This document shows positions 10,333-19,828 of a stretch of 64,000 nucleotides of DNA, piece by piece. Below the pieces are notes generated by a model that made no database searches, was not told where the DNA came from, and was given only the letters and a program-made list of their open reading frames with translations. Position numbers and translations under genes: made by a program. Location: NCBI GenBank assembly GCA_007121075.1, contig SKMK01000003.1, positions 1 through 64,000 of the forward strand, given 5' to 3'. The DNA comes from Syntrophomonadaceae bacterium (GTDB lineage Bacteria > Bacillota > Dethiobacteria > DTU022). Each line of letters opens with the position of its first letter. The stretch's first letter is position 1.

Positions 10333-11253
10333 TTACTGCACCGGCCTGGGAGCCAGGATCCGGAGGGCGGACGGTATAATCTCTACTTTGACCGAAGGCG
10401 CTTCGTATAAGTCACCGTCGGCGTGGCATAACATTGGCGGGTCAGTTTCCAGGATGAAAGTATGGCCCCGCATTGTGATGACGTCTCTGCTTGAAAGGTG
10501 CTTTTGGGCCGCCACCCTAGCTCCCAGAGACAGCAGGCCTGAAATACTGCGTTTTTTTAACAGGCAGAAATCGAACTGGCCGTCATCCGGCAATGCCTGG
10601 GGCGCAATGCACAATTTACCTCCATAATAGCGTCCGTTGGCTACAAGTGCGACCAGGGCCTGATCATCCTCAAATTTAAGCCCGTTGCATTCAACCCTGC
10701 ACTGAAAACGGCTGAATGTTGCAGCCTGATCTACAACGGCAAAAGCATAGGCAGGATAACCCTTTAAAGCCCGGTACTTTGTGGCTGCGGTTTTCACCAC
10801 GGCTGCATCCAGGCCGGTACCAACTACATTTAGAAATAATTGATCGTTGACCCGCCCGACGTCAATTCGGCGGGGTTGCCACCTGGCAAGGCCCCGGAAA
10901 GCTTTTTTCCATTGAAGGGGGATGGCGCAGGAGCGGACAAAACCGTTACCGGTGCCCGCAGGTATTGCGCCAAAAAGGTTTTGCTCAAGATTAATGCCTC
11001 CGGCCACTTCTTTTAAGGTACCGTCACCACCGACGGCCACAACCAGTTCCGCCCCTTCAGATGAAGCCCGGGCAGCCAGCCCGGTCCCTTCTCCCGCCTG
11101 GCGGGTGAAATAGGCCCGGTATGGCTGCCCGGCCTGGTTTAACAGATCTTCAATTTTGGACCATATTCGGCCGGCTTTACCATCACCGGCAGTGGGGTTA
11201 ATCACAAAAGCGGTTTTATATGGAATTGTTTTCATTCCGGCTGTTTGTAACAT
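10333..11253 (-). CDS. Diacylglycerol/lipid kinase family protein (YegS/BmrU-like)
   Basis: VINPTAGDGKAGRIW, VAVGGDGTLKEVAGG, PAGTGNGFVR. Confidence 0.9.
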   Translation of the reverse strand: MLQTAGMKTIPYKTAFVINPTAGDGKAGRIWSKIEDLLNQAGQPYRAYFTRQAGEGTGLAARASSEGAELVVAVGGDGTLKEVAGGINLEQNLFGAIPAGTGNGFVRSCAIPLQWKKAFRGLARWQPRRIDVGRVNDQLFLNVVGTGLDAAVVKTAATKYRALKGYPAYAFAVVDQAATFSRFQCRVECNGLKFEDDQALVALVANGRYYGGKLCIAPQALPDDGQFDFCLLKKRSISGLLSLGARVAAQKHLSSRDVITMRGHTFILETDPPMLCHADGDLYEAPSVKVEIIPSALRILAPRPVQ

Positions 11254-11275
11254 TACAGTTTACCGGCACCGTTTT

Positions 11276-12091
11276 TTATTCTTCTTCTTCTTCTTCACCT
11301 TTTTCTTCTTGTTTCATACGTCTAATTTGAGCCGGATCAGGCAGCAAGTGCCGCAGTTCAATCGGCAGAGGGAATGCTATCAGGTTGCCCTGCTGGGTAG
11401 CAATTTCAGGAAGGGTTCTCAACAAGCGAACATAGAAGCTGCCCTCCTGGGAGCTAAGGGTTTTGGCCGCTTCGGCAATCCTGCCGGCAGCCTCCCTTTC
11501 GCCATCGGCCTGGACAATGACGGCCCTTCTTTCCCTTTCAGCCGTTGCCTGCCTGGAAATAGCTTTCTGAAGCGCCTCGGGGATTACAACGTCCTTGATT
11601 TCCACTGCCGTCACCTTGATACCCCATGGATCGGTTGCTTCGTCGAGGATACCCTGGATCTTTGAATTCAATTTATCCCTTTCTGAGAGCAGTTCATCCA
11701 GTTCTGCCTGTCCGGCCACGCTGCGCAGTGTGGTTTGGGCCAGCTGGGCTGTGGCCATCCGGAAATCTTCAACATTGTTGACCGACCGGTTGGGATCGAC
11801 AACGCGGTAATATACAACGGCATTGACGCTGGTTGTAACGTTGTCGCGGGTGATCACTTCCTGGCTGGGAACGTCTAAAGTAACAATTCGCAGGGATACA
11901 CGGACAAGTTTATCCACAATAGGGATAACCAGGATAAAACCCGGCCCCTTTTCGCCGATCAGGCGCCCGAGGCGAAATACAACCAGTCTTTCATATTCCC
12001 TGACGATTTTGATCGCGTTAAGGATAAAGAGAAAAACAATAATTAGAATGGGTACAAATATACCTACATCGCCTAACACTTCATAAAGCAT
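11276..12091 (-). CDS. Slipin / SPFH-domain (stomatin-like) protein
   Basis: REYERLVVFRLGRLIGEKGPGFILVIP; SPFH continuation; acidic C-terminus. Confidence 0.92.
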   Translation of the reverse strand: MLYEVLGDVGIFVPILIIVFLFILNAIKIVREYERLVVFRLGRLIGEKGPGFILVIPIVDKLVRVSLRIVTLDVPSQEVITRDNVTTSVNAVVYYRVVDPNRSVNNVEDFRMATAQLAQTTLRSVAGQAELDELLSERDKLNSKIQGILDEATDPWGIKVTAVEIKDVVIPEALQKAISRQATAERERRAVIVQADGEREAAGRIAEAAKTLSSQEGSFYVRLLRTLPEIATQQGNLIAFPLPIELRHLLPDPAQIRRMKQEEKGEEEEEE

Positions 12092-12129
12092 TTTACATCC
12101 TCCTTTAATTTATGATATCTGCAAACTAC

Positions 12130-13497
12130 TTATTCGTCTGTTTCACCCGCGGATTCAGCCTCCTGCACCGGGCGGACCCACAATTTAAGGGTTTCAGAAC
12201 GAACAATTTCTACTTCGGTTCCTTTTGGTATCTGCTTATTGTTACTGCTGTGGGCTTTCCAGAGTTCCCCCCTGGCTCTTATCATTCCCTCCGGGTTAAT
12301 TTCTTCCACGGTCACTCCCCTTTCAGGAGGTTTAAAATAGTCGCTGCCGCTTTGGTGTTTGCGGCGACTGTGAAGTACTCGCTGGGCCACGACAAGGACT
12401 ATAATCAACAGGCCAATCACAGTTCCCACTACAGTGACCAGGAAAGTGGCGTACCAGTCTGCTTCCATCAGGGGTTCCGTAGGCAGTAAAATGGCCCCGG
12501 CCAGCAGCGATGCCGCCCCGCCTATACCCAGTATGCCAAACCCGGAAGTAAAGATCTCGGCGGCAATCAAACCGGCCCCCAAGAGCAGCATTATAATACC
12601 GGTTGTATTGGTGTCAAAAAGGCCGATTCCGTAGATACCAAGGATCAACAGGATCAGCCCGCTAACTTCCGGAACAATCGTACCCGGAGCGCTTAAACCA
12701 AAATAAATACCCAGGAAACCGAGCATTAAAATAAAAAAGGCAATCTGAGGGTCACTGACCCAATCCTGCAGACTCTCCCTTAAGTTCATCTGCGGTTCCT
12801 TGATCTGGGCATCTATGGTATTTAACTGGTAGTTGACACCCTGCTTTTCAATTTCGGTTCCGTCAAGTGTTTCCAGCAGTTCCGGCATACTGCCGGCCAG
12901 ATATTCGATCATCCCCTCCTCCAGGGCTTCCCTGGCATCGAGGGTCAGGTTTTCGGTGACAAATTTTTCGGCCAGATCCTCGGGACGTCCCTGTTCCCGG
13001 GCCATGCTGCGCATGTGAGCGGCATAAAAATTAATCGTTTTTTCATCAGTTGCCTCGGTTCCCTCCGGCGACATTGCTACCGGCATAGCGGCCCCGACTG
13101 TTGTTCCCGGAGCCATAGCCGCAATGTCTGAGGAGACCAGGATAAATGCTCCGGCAGAACCGGCAATAGCTCCTGAAGGAGCAACCAGCACGGCAACCGG
13201 CATTTCGGCATTTAAGAATAATTCGTTTATTTTCAAGGTTGCATCAACCAGTCCACCGGGAGTGTTCATGACCAGGATAAAAAGCTGGGCATCATCTTCA
13301 ACGGCAACCTCGAACTGCCGTTCCAGGAAACTTTGCAAACCGGCAGTAACCGCACCATCTACTTCAACAACATAAACCGGGCCTGTCCCTGTTTCTGCGC
13401 CGGCAGTCCCGGCAGAAATAAATAAGCCGCCTGCCAGACACAGCAGGATTAAGCCTGTCAGAATTAATTTATGGTTTTTATTAAGTTTGTTTTTCAT
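12130..13497 (-). CDS. NfeD family protein (membrane-bound ClpP-class serine protease)
   Basis: NTPGGLVDATLKIN, SAGAFILVSSDIAAM; C-terminal OB-fold; adjacent to slipin. Confidence 0.92.
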   Translation of the reverse strand: MKNKLNKNHKLILTGLILLCLAGGLFISAGTAGAETGTGPVYVVEVDGAVTAGLQSFLERQFEVAVEDDAQLFILVMNTPGGLVDATLKINELFLNAEMPVAVLVAPSGAIAGSAGAFILVSSDIAAMAPGTTVGAAMPVAMSPEGTEATDEKTINFYAAHMRSMAREQGRPEDLAEKFVTENLTLDAREALEEGMIEYLAGSMPELLETLDGTEIEKQGVNYQLNTIDAQIKEPQMNLRESLQDWVSDPQIAFFILMLGFLGIYFGLSAPGTIVPEVSGLILLILGIYGIGLFDTNTTGIIMLLLGAGLIAAEIFTSGFGILGIGGAASLLAGAILLPTEPLMEADWYATFLVTVVGTVIGLLIIVLVVAQRVLHSRRKHQSGSDYFKPPERGVTVEEINPEGMIRARGELWKAHSSNNKQIPKGTEVEIVRSETLKLWVRPVQEAESAGETDE

Positions 13498-13613
13498 CTT
13501 ATATCCTCAACCTTTTTTTATTAGGAACCCCTTTAAATATAATTATAATATAATTAGTTCGGAATTAAAAGTACACATCCTCCCGCTAACATTTTAATCA
13601 TAGTTTCCCGAAG

Positions 13614-13642
13614 TTGACGGTCAAGAAAACCTGGAATATAAT
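13614..13642 (+). promoter_or_regulatory. Sigma-A-type promoter of Rrf2 gene (TTGACG-N17-TATAAT)
   Basis: -35 at 13614-13619, -10 at 13637-13642. Confidence 0.7.
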
Positions 13643-13643
13643 A

Positions 13644-13658
13644 TAACCAATCTAGTTA
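13644..13658. promoter_or_regulatory. Candidate Rrf2 operator TAACCAATCTAGTTA
   Basis: Imperfect palindrome just downstream of -10; 12/15 identical to site at 15549-15563. Confidence 0.5.
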
Positions 13659-13680
13659 TTTATAATAAAGGAAATGAACC

Positions 13681-14094
13681 ATGATTACAAAAAAAGCCGA
13701 GTACGCCATCATTATATTAGCCGAACTTGCCTCCCACCCGGAAGGAACGGTTATTACAAGCAAAGAGATAGCTCGCAATCGGGCTATCCCCTCCAATCTC
13801 GTGGTCCAGCTGCTTGCAGTTTTAAAAGAAGCGGGCTGGACCACCGGCACCAGGGGCCCGGCCGGCGGGATCAGGCTCTTGATTGATCCATCTGAAATAA
13901 ACCTGAGGCAGGTTGTAGAAAAAATCGACGGGCCAATTGGAATCACCCGCTGCCTGTTCAGCGAAACACCCTGCCAGAACAAAACTCATTGTTCCCTGAG
14001 GGGCATCTGGGCCAGGGCTCAGCAAAACATGCTTTCTGTCCTGGAAGAGGTATCCATAAAAGATCTTGCTGAAAAGGCAGCCAAAGACTGGTAA
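13681..14094 (+). CDS. Rrf2 family transcriptional regulator (three conserved Cys)
   Basis: N-terminal wHTH MITKKAEYAIIILAELA; TRGPAGG; Cys cluster RCLFSETPCQNKTHC. Confidence 0.92.
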   Translation: MITKKAEYAIIILAELASHPEGTVITSKEIARNRAIPSNLVVQLLAVLKEAGWTTGTRGPAGGIRLLIDPSEINLRQVVEKIDGPIGITRCLFSETPCQNKTHCSLRGIWARAQQNMLSVLEEVSIKDLAEKAAKDW

Positions 14095-14114
14095 TTGCCT
14101 GGGCTGCTTTTTTT
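14077..14114 (+). terminator. Intrinsic terminator of Rrf2 gene
   Basis: GCAGCC ... GGCTGC followed by TTTTTTT, overlapping the stop region. Confidence 0.55.
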
Positions 14115-14856
14115 ACTGCTTGATGCTGCCATCCACCCCAATTATTGTTTCCTTCAAGGGAATATCAACGCCCGCTTCCTGAAGGGCCGATCGGACCAGA
14201 CGTGAAAGCCCAAAACAACAACCTACCTCCATGTGGACCAGGTTTATGCTCTGCACGTTATTTCGTTTAAATATCTCAACCAGTTTGTCGTGGTAAACAT
14301 CAACATCATCCAATTTGGGGCAGCCGATTAAAAGAGCTCGACCGGCCAGGAATTTCCGGTGGAAATCGGGATAAGCAAAAGGAACGCAGTCTGCGGCAAT
14401 TAGCAGATCCTGGTTTTGCAAAAACCGGGCTTCCGGTGAAACCAGGTGCAGCTGAACCGGCCAGTGGCTTAATTCCGCTTCAGGAGCTGCCGTTTCGTGT
14501 GCTTCCTTGTGTCCGGCAGGTGCTGCAGTCCTGTTTAGATCTTTAATTTCCTTACTTCCACAGCTGACCATGTTTTCTGAGGCAGGCTCATCATTTTTTT
14601 CGCTTTCAAGTGATTTAAGGCGTTCTTCGACCGCTTCTTCATCAAAAGGTTCGGCCTCGCGTTCGATCAATTCAATTGCTCCCTGAGGGCATTCCCCGAG
14701 ACAGTTCCCAAGGCCGTCGCAGTAAATATCTTTAACCAGTTTGGCTTTTCCGCCAACTATCTGCAGGGCACCTTCTTCACAGGACGGAATGCACAGGCCA
14801 CAACCGTCGCATTTACTTTCATCAATTGAAATTATTTTCCTGACAACGTTTCTCAT
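14113..14856 (-). CDS. 4Fe-4S ferredoxin-domain protein with Cys-containing C-terminal domain
   Basis: CDGCGLCIPSCEEGAL and CDGLGNCLGECPQGAI Fe-S motifs; C-terminal HMEVGCCFGLSRL. Confidence 0.85.
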   Translation of the reverse strand: MRNVVRKIISIDESKCDGCGLCIPSCEEGALQIVGGKAKLVKDIYCDGLGNCLGECPQGAIELIEREAEPFDEEAVEERLKSLESEKNDEPASENMVSCGSKEIKDLNRTAAPAGHKEAHETAAPEAELSHWPVQLHLVSPEARFLQNQDLLIAADCVPFAYPDFHRKFLAGRALLIGCPKLDDVDVYHDKLVEIFKRNNVQSINLVHMEVGCCFGLSRLVRSALQEAGVDIPLKETIIGVDGSIKQ

Positions 14857-14881
14857 AATTTAATCATCCTCCATTAATAAT

Positions 14882-15517
14882 TTATCGCGGCCGAACCAGT
14901 TTGTCACCGTGTTCGGAAAACAGTTCTCCTATTATCTTTATCTCGTCATCTTCGGGTTGATCTCCGTTCTTTTCAAATTCGGCTGCTCCTACAAGATTAT
15001 TTTCCAGGGCAATTTCAACCAATTTTTTGGTTTCATTTACTGCTTCACCGGGCAGTTCGTGCTCTTCAGCAAGCTGATCGATATATTTTCCGGCTTCCTC
15101 TACCAGCCCCAGTTTTACCAGGGCCAGGATGACCGTCCCCGCCACTACCGGCAGCATATCTGCACCGGCCCGGCGGCATTTATCCTCGGCGCTGTTAATC
15201 ATATCTTTCAGGGCTTTACTGCTTTCGGGTTTTTTGCCGCCAAGACGTTCGAATTCTTCTTCAAGAACGGTCCGGAAAGATTTCTTTTGGATCCCTTTTG
15301 CGCCCGGCCCCAGGCACATCTCGGCATGGGCGCACCATTCGGCACATCCCATATCGAACCTGGGATTGGCCACCCTGGTTTTGCAATTTCGGCACCGCAG
15401 CCGGATGTCGGTTTTAAAAAACTCAATTATTTCCCCGCAACTGGGGCATTTTTCCTCGTGGACATCGTCAGCGGTCCAGTACCGCATGTCTTGACCGGGA
15501 CATTTAGTGGAAAACAT
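14882..15517 (-). CDS. Zinc-ribbon/Cys-rich conserved protein of unknown function
   Basis: CPSCGEIIEF...CRNCKTRV...CAEWCAHAEMC. Confidence 0.75.
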   Translation of the reverse strand: MFSTKCPGQDMRYWTADDVHEEKCPSCGEIIEFFKTDIRLRCRNCKTRVANPRFDMGCAEWCAHAEMCLGPGAKGIQKKSFRTVLEEEFERLGGKKPESSKALKDMINSAEDKCRRAGADMLPVVAGTVILALVKLGLVEEAGKYIDQLAEEHELPGEAVNETKKLVEIALENNLVGAAEFEKNGDQPEDDEIKIIGELFSEHGDKLVRPR

Positions 15518-15548
15518 CTCTTACCACCACCCTATATTACTATATTAC

Positions 15549-15563
15549 TAACTAAATTAGTTA
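15549..15563. promoter_or_regulatory. Candidate Rrf2 operator TAACTAAATTAGTTA (palindrome with 1-nt centre)
   Basis: TAACTAA-A-TTAGTTA; 5 nt downstream of minus-strand -10 TATAAT. Confidence 0.5.
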
Positions 15564-15568
15564 TATAT

Positions 15569-15597
15569 ATTATAACTCATCGTTACCTGTTATGCAA
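15569..15597 (-). promoter_or_regulatory. Sigma-A-type promoter of Fe-S operon (TTGCAT-N17-TATAAT)
   Basis: Minus-strand -35 at 15592-15597, -10 at 15569-15574, 17-nt spacer. Confidence 0.7.
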
Positions 15598-15625
15598 GAA
15601 AAAGCGGCTGAAAATTTTCAGCCGC
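15596..15625 (-). terminator. Intrinsic terminator downstream of ndk
   Basis: GCGGCTGAAAATTTTCAGCCGC perfect stem flanked by T-runs on both strands. Confidence 0.8.
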
Positions 15626-15663
15626 CGTTTTTTATTGGTTTTTATTTGCTGCTTTTTTGACAG

Positions 15664-16122
15664 TTACTCGTAGAGGCAGTTTTCATGAGGCTGGTTGTAC
15701 GGGCAAATTTCATTTTTATTAAAAAATAAGTCGATCTCCCTGGTGGCACTTTCCAGGGAATCGGAAGCATGAACCATATTTTTACCGGTAAACACCACCA
15801 AATCACCGCGCATGGTTCCGGGGGCCGCTTTCTTGGGATCGGTAGCGCCCACCAGGGTCCGGGTCATTTCGATAACATCGTTACCTTCCCAGATCATGGC
15901 TACTACCGGTGCTGAAGTAATAAATTCGATCAAACCGTCATAAAAGGGCTTTCCTTCGTGTTCCCTGTAATGGCGGGAGGCCAGTTCCCTGGATACCTGC
16001 ATCATCTTCATTGCTACCAGCTTTAAGCCCTTGTTTTCCATCCTGCTGATCACGTTGCCAACCAAAGCCCGCTGCACTCCGTCCGGCTTAACCATTAAAA
16101 ATGTTCTTTCCCTGGTTTCCAT
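15664..16122 (-). CDS. ndk: Nucleoside-diphosphate kinase
   Basis: RTFLMVKPDGVQRALVG; active-site region NMVHASDSLESATREI. Confidence 0.95.
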   Translation of the reverse strand: METRERTFLMVKPDGVQRALVGNVISRMENKGLKLVAMKMMQVSRELASRHYREHEGKPFYDGLIEFITSAPVVAMIWEGNDVIEMTRTLVGATDPKKAAPGTMRGDLVVFTGKNMVHASDSLESATREIDLFFNKNEICPYNQPHENCLYE

Positions 16123-16151
16123 TGAAATCCTCCAACTCTTATAAATGTTTG

Positions 16152-17060
16152 CTAGTAAATCGGCATCAGGTTGTCGTCATCTATAACTGTTGTTTCTTGC
16201 TCTAAAATTTTTCGCATATCCTTGGGTACCGTAAACATGGTCAGGGCTGTTTCGCCATCAAAATAATACAGATTTAATTTTCGTTCTTCCACCAGGCTAT
16301 CGAATGTTTCGGCGGCGTACAGATCCGTATTAAAAGGAGCAGAAAGAATAAAGCCCCATTCTGTATTGTAAGAAGGGACGAAAGCCCGGTACGGTTTTAC
16401 AAAAGGCATTACCTTTTTAATTGTGTTATTGATGGCACTGTGCGATTCAATGAAGGGCAGACAGGTGTCGCCGGCCTGCAGTGAAAAAAGCCCTTTATCC
16501 GAAAGGCGCTTTTTGATTAATTCAAAGTACTGGACGGTGAAAAGTTTTAAAGCCGGCCCTTCTTCCACCGGTTCAGGGACATCGCTGATAATGACATCGA
16601 AGGTGCCGTTCTCGTTCTCCAGGTATTCCCTGGCATCCATGTAATAAAGGCTTACCCGCCGATCATCAAAACTACCCTGGTGCCATTTCTCCAGGTACTC
16701 CCGGCAGTGTTCAACAACTTCCCGGTCCAGATCGACCATGATCAACTGCTCCACGGTATTGTGTTTAAGCACTTCACGCAGGGTCGCTCCTTCTCCGCCC
16801 CCGATGACCAGTACGCGTCGAGGCGCCGGATTCATCAGCATTGCCGGATGAACCAGCGCCTCGTGGTAAATATACTCATCGCTTTCTGAAGATTGAACTT
16901 TGCCATCCAAAAATAGAATACGGCCGAAAAGTTCGGTATCGGCAATTTCAACCTGCTGGTATTCGCTTTGAAAACTTCTAATGTAGTTTTCAATACCATA
17001 TAAATGAGCCGTAGTTGGTGAAGTGTGATCTATGTACCACTTATGCTTTTTAAAAGGCAC
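16152..17060 (-). CDS. speE: Polyamine aminopropyltransferase (spermidine synthase)
   Basis: VLVIGGGEGATLREVLKH, DVIISDVPEP; next to AdoMet decarboxylase. Confidence 0.93.
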   Translation of the reverse strand: MPFKKHKWYIDHTSPTTAHLYGIENYIRSFQSEYQQVEIADTELFGRILFLDGKVQSSESDEYIYHEALVHPAMLMNPAPRRVLVIGGGEGATLREVLKHNTVEQLIMVDLDREVVEHCREYLEKWHQGSFDDRRVSLYYMDAREYLENENGTFDVIISDVPEPVEEGPALKLFTVQYFELIKKRLSDKGLFSLQAGDTCLPFIESHSAINNTIKKVMPFVKPYRAFVPSYNTEWGFILSAPFNTDLYAAETFDSLVEERKLNLYYFDGETALTMFTVPKDMRKILEQETTVIDDDNLMPIY

Positions 17061-17119
17061 TTAGCTTATCCTCCTTGCTTAAGCCCTCCCTGCTCTGAGC
17101 TGCAGTTTGACCGGCAACT

Positions 17120-17506
17120 TTAAGAATAAGTTGCCGCCTGTTTGTATTCGACCTGGACATCAAAGATGCCGCGCTTGATTTCTCGAGCCGACATATTTTG
17201 GGCTGAAAACGTCTGTTTCAAATAATTACACGACACCCATGGATCAACTGTTTGCCCGCAGGTAAAAACGTCAACTGCGGCATATCCGAATTCGGGCCAG
17301 GTGTGGATGGCCAGGTGGGATTCGGATATTACTACCACACCGCTTACGCCTTGAGGGCTGAATTGATGGAAAACGGTTTCTTTAACCTCAGCTCCCGCCT
17401 CAAGGGCAGCCGCAACCATGGATTGCTTTATCTGCTCGAGGTCACTCAAAGTCTCCATGGGGCAACCATAAAACTCAGCCAAAATATGACGGCCTAAAGC
17501 GCTCAT
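17120..17506 (-). CDS. speH: S-adenosylmethionine decarboxylase proenzyme
   Basis: [24 protein letters not shown] self-cleavage region; start MSALGRH (17506) preceded by AGGAGGTATC; longer ORF start unlikely. Confidence 0.93.
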   Translation of the reverse strand: MSALGRHILAEFYGCPMETLSDLEQIKQSMVAAALEAGAEVKETVFHQFSPQGVSGVVVISESHLAIHTWPEFGYAAVDVFTCGQTVDPWVSCNYLKQTFSAQNMSAREIKRGIFDVQVEYKQAATYS

Positions 17507-17610
17507 CTCTGATACCTCCTTGTAAACAGTTTTTTCAAATAAAAGCGTCAGGATACATTGTACCAAAAAGAGCTTAAAAGTCAATGAGCAGGGAAAAATT
17601 CGAACAACTG

Positions 17611-17639
17611 TTGATAATGTCCCTGTATTTATATAGAAT
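17611..17639 (+). promoter_or_regulatory. Candidate promoter for acyl-CoA synthetase gene (TTGATA-N17-TAGAAT)
   Basis: -35/-10 with 17-nt spacer upstream of 17685 start. Confidence 0.5.
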
Positions 17640-17678
17640 AAAGAGAGGTGTTCAAGCAAGAAATTATAGCAAAGGATT

Positions 17679-19808
17679 GTGGCCATGAGTAGCTTAGAAT
17701 TTTTATTTAACCCGGCCCAAATTGCCGTGGTCGGAGCTTCCCGGTCAACTCAGAAAATCGGCTATGCTGTTTTAGATAACATCATTAAAAGTAATTTTAA
17801 AGGGAATATTTATCCCATAAACCCCAACGAGGAAGAAATAGCCGGCCTGAAGACATACTGTTCGGTTTTAGATGTAAAAGCCCCTATTGATGTGGCCGTC
17901 ATATCAGTTCCCGCCAGGCATGCCGCCAAAGTGGCTGAAGAGTGCGGACAGGCAGGCGTTAAGGGGTTAATCGTCATTACCGCCGGTTTTAAGGAAGTCG
18001 GCAAGGAAGGTCTGAAGCAGGAACAGGAACTGAGATCAATTTGCAAACGCTACGGCATGCGCATGCTCGGCCCAAATTGCGTCGGGCTTATGGATACCCA
18101 TACCCCGGTTAACGCTTCTTTTGCCGAAGGATTCCCCAATCGAGGAAATATTTCTTTTATATCTCAGAGCGGTGCTATGTTGGTTTCAATTCTTGACTGG
18201 AGCTTCGAAATGGGGATGGGTTTTTCGCGCTTTATCAGCACCGGCAACAAGGCTGATTTGACTGAAATCGATTTGATTGAAAGCTGTGCCGACGATCCCC
18301 AGACCAGCGTTATACTCTGTTATGTTGAAGACATTACCGACGGCGAAAGGTTTGTCAAAGTTTGCTCGGAGGCGAGTAAGAAAAAACCCATAATCATCTT
18401 AAAATCCGGGACCAGCAGCGCCGGCGCCCTGGCTGCCAGTTCCCATACCGGAGCCCTGGCCGGAAGCAACCGGGCTTATGATGCCGCTTTCAGGCAGAGC
18501 GGCGTGCTCAGGGCTGAAAGCATGAACGATCTCTTCGATATGGCAAGAGCTTTTGCAACCCAGCCTCTGCCCGGCAATTCACGGACAGCCATCGTTACCA
18601 ATGCCGGCGGGCCTGCTATTGTAGCCACTGACGCTGTTGAAAAGTATGGCCTTAAAATGGCCCGTTTTACAAAAGAAACTATTGATAAGTTAAGGGAAAA
18701 TCTGCCCAGTGAAGCAAACCTCTATAACCCGGTTGATATTCTCGGCGATGCCCGCGATGACCGGTACCGGTTTGCCCTGGAAACCGTCATCGAGGATGAA
18801 AACGTAGACAACGCCCTGGTTCTGCTTTGCCCGGCGGCTGTAACCGAACCGGAAAGAACTGCCCGCACAATAGTTGAACTGAATAAAAAACATAACCATA
18901 AACCGGTTATGGCTGTATACATGGGAGGAAAAACCCTGACCGAAGGGCGAAGCTACCTGACCACCAATTCTATACCTACTTTTACATTTCCGGAGCCATC
19001 TGTTAATTCTTTGCAAGGCATGCTCCAGTACTCTCAATATCTCAAAGCGCCTGATCCTTCCGACCCGGTGGAATTAACCGGCATTGATAAGAAAGCTGTT
19101 CGCAAAACCCTGGACGATGTTTTTGCCGACCGCAGGGTGGTTTTACTGGGACATGAGGCTTCCGGTGTAATGGCGGCTTATGGTATCCAGGTCAGTAAGA
19201 CGTACCTGGCCGGGTCAGAAGATGAAGCGGCTGGGATTGGTGAAAAACTTGGTTTCCCTGTAGCATTGAAAATTTCTTCACCCCGCATTGCGCATAAAAC
19301 TGATGTCGGTGGGGTGGCAATTGGTTTACACAGCGATAAAGAAGTAAAAAGAGCCTATCGAAAAATCATGGAAAACGTGCAATATTACCTGCCCGATGCT
19401 CCGATATATGGCATTGAGGTGCAGAATATGGTTGAGGAAGGGATCGAGGTTATCGTCGGCATGTCCAGGGATGTCCAGTTTGGACCACTGGTAGTTTTCG
19501 GGCTGGGTGGAATTTATGTCAACCTCCTTGAAGATGTTTCGTTCCGCCTTGCCCCGGGTCTAACCACCCGGGAAGAAGTCAAAAAAATGATTTCCGAAAC
19601 CAAGGCTTATATTTTACTCAAAGGCTACCGGGGCAAAAAACCGGCCGATATCGAAGCCCTTTCCGATACTGTTCTGAGGACGGCCAGGCTGGTCAGTGAT
19701 TTTAGGGAAATAACCGAAATGGACATTAACCCGGTTCGGGTTCATTCCAGGGGCGCCACAGCCCTTGATGTAAAAATAACGGTTGAAGAAGTTAATGATA
19801 AGGGATAA
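17679..19808 (+). CDS. Acetate/acyl-CoA ligase (ADP-forming), fused alpha-beta subunit
   Basis: CoA-binding [29 protein letters not shown]-type FISQSGAM; C-terminal ATP-grasp [16 protein letters not shown]; start probably MSSLEF at 17685. Confidence 0.92.
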   Translation: MAMSSLEFLFNPAQIAVVGASRSTQKIGYAVLDNIIKSNFKGNIYPINPNEEEIAGLKTYCSVLDVKAPIDVAVISVPARHAAKVAEECGQAGVKGLIVITAGFKEVGKEGLKQEQELRSICKRYGMRMLGPNCVGLMDTHTPVNASFAEGFPNRGNISFISQSGAMLVSILDWSFEMGMGFSRFISTGNKADLTEIDLIESCADDPQTSVILCYVEDITDGERFVKVCSEASKKKPIIILKSGTSSAGALAASSHTGALAGSNRAYDAAFRQSGVLRAESMNDLFDMARAFATQPLPGNSRTAIVTNAGGPAIVATDAVEKYGLKMARFTKETIDKLRENLPSEANLYNPVDILGDARDDRYRFALETVIEDENVDNALVLLCPAAVTEPERTARTIVELNKKHNHKPVMAVYMGGKTLTEGRSYLTTNSIPTFTFPEPSVNSLQGMLQYSQYLKAPDPSDPVELTGIDKKAVRKTLDDVFADRRVVLLGHEASGVMAAYGIQVSKTYLAGSEDEAAGIGEKLGFPVALKISSPRIAHKTDVGGVAIGLHSDKEVKRAYRKIMENVQYYLPDAPIYGIEVQNMVEEGIEVIVGMSRDVQFGPLVVFGLGGIYVNLLEDVSFRLAPGLTTREEVKKMISETKAYILLKGYRGKKPADIEALSDTVLRTARLVSDFREITEMDINPVRVHSRGATALDVKITVEEVNDKG

Positions 19809-19828
19809 CTCCTTAATGAGGTGATTAA

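Noticed and set aside
17507-17686. N-terminal extension of the speH ORF
   Set aside because: Upstream 60 residues are not AdoMetDC-like and a strong RBS precedes the internal ATG at 17506
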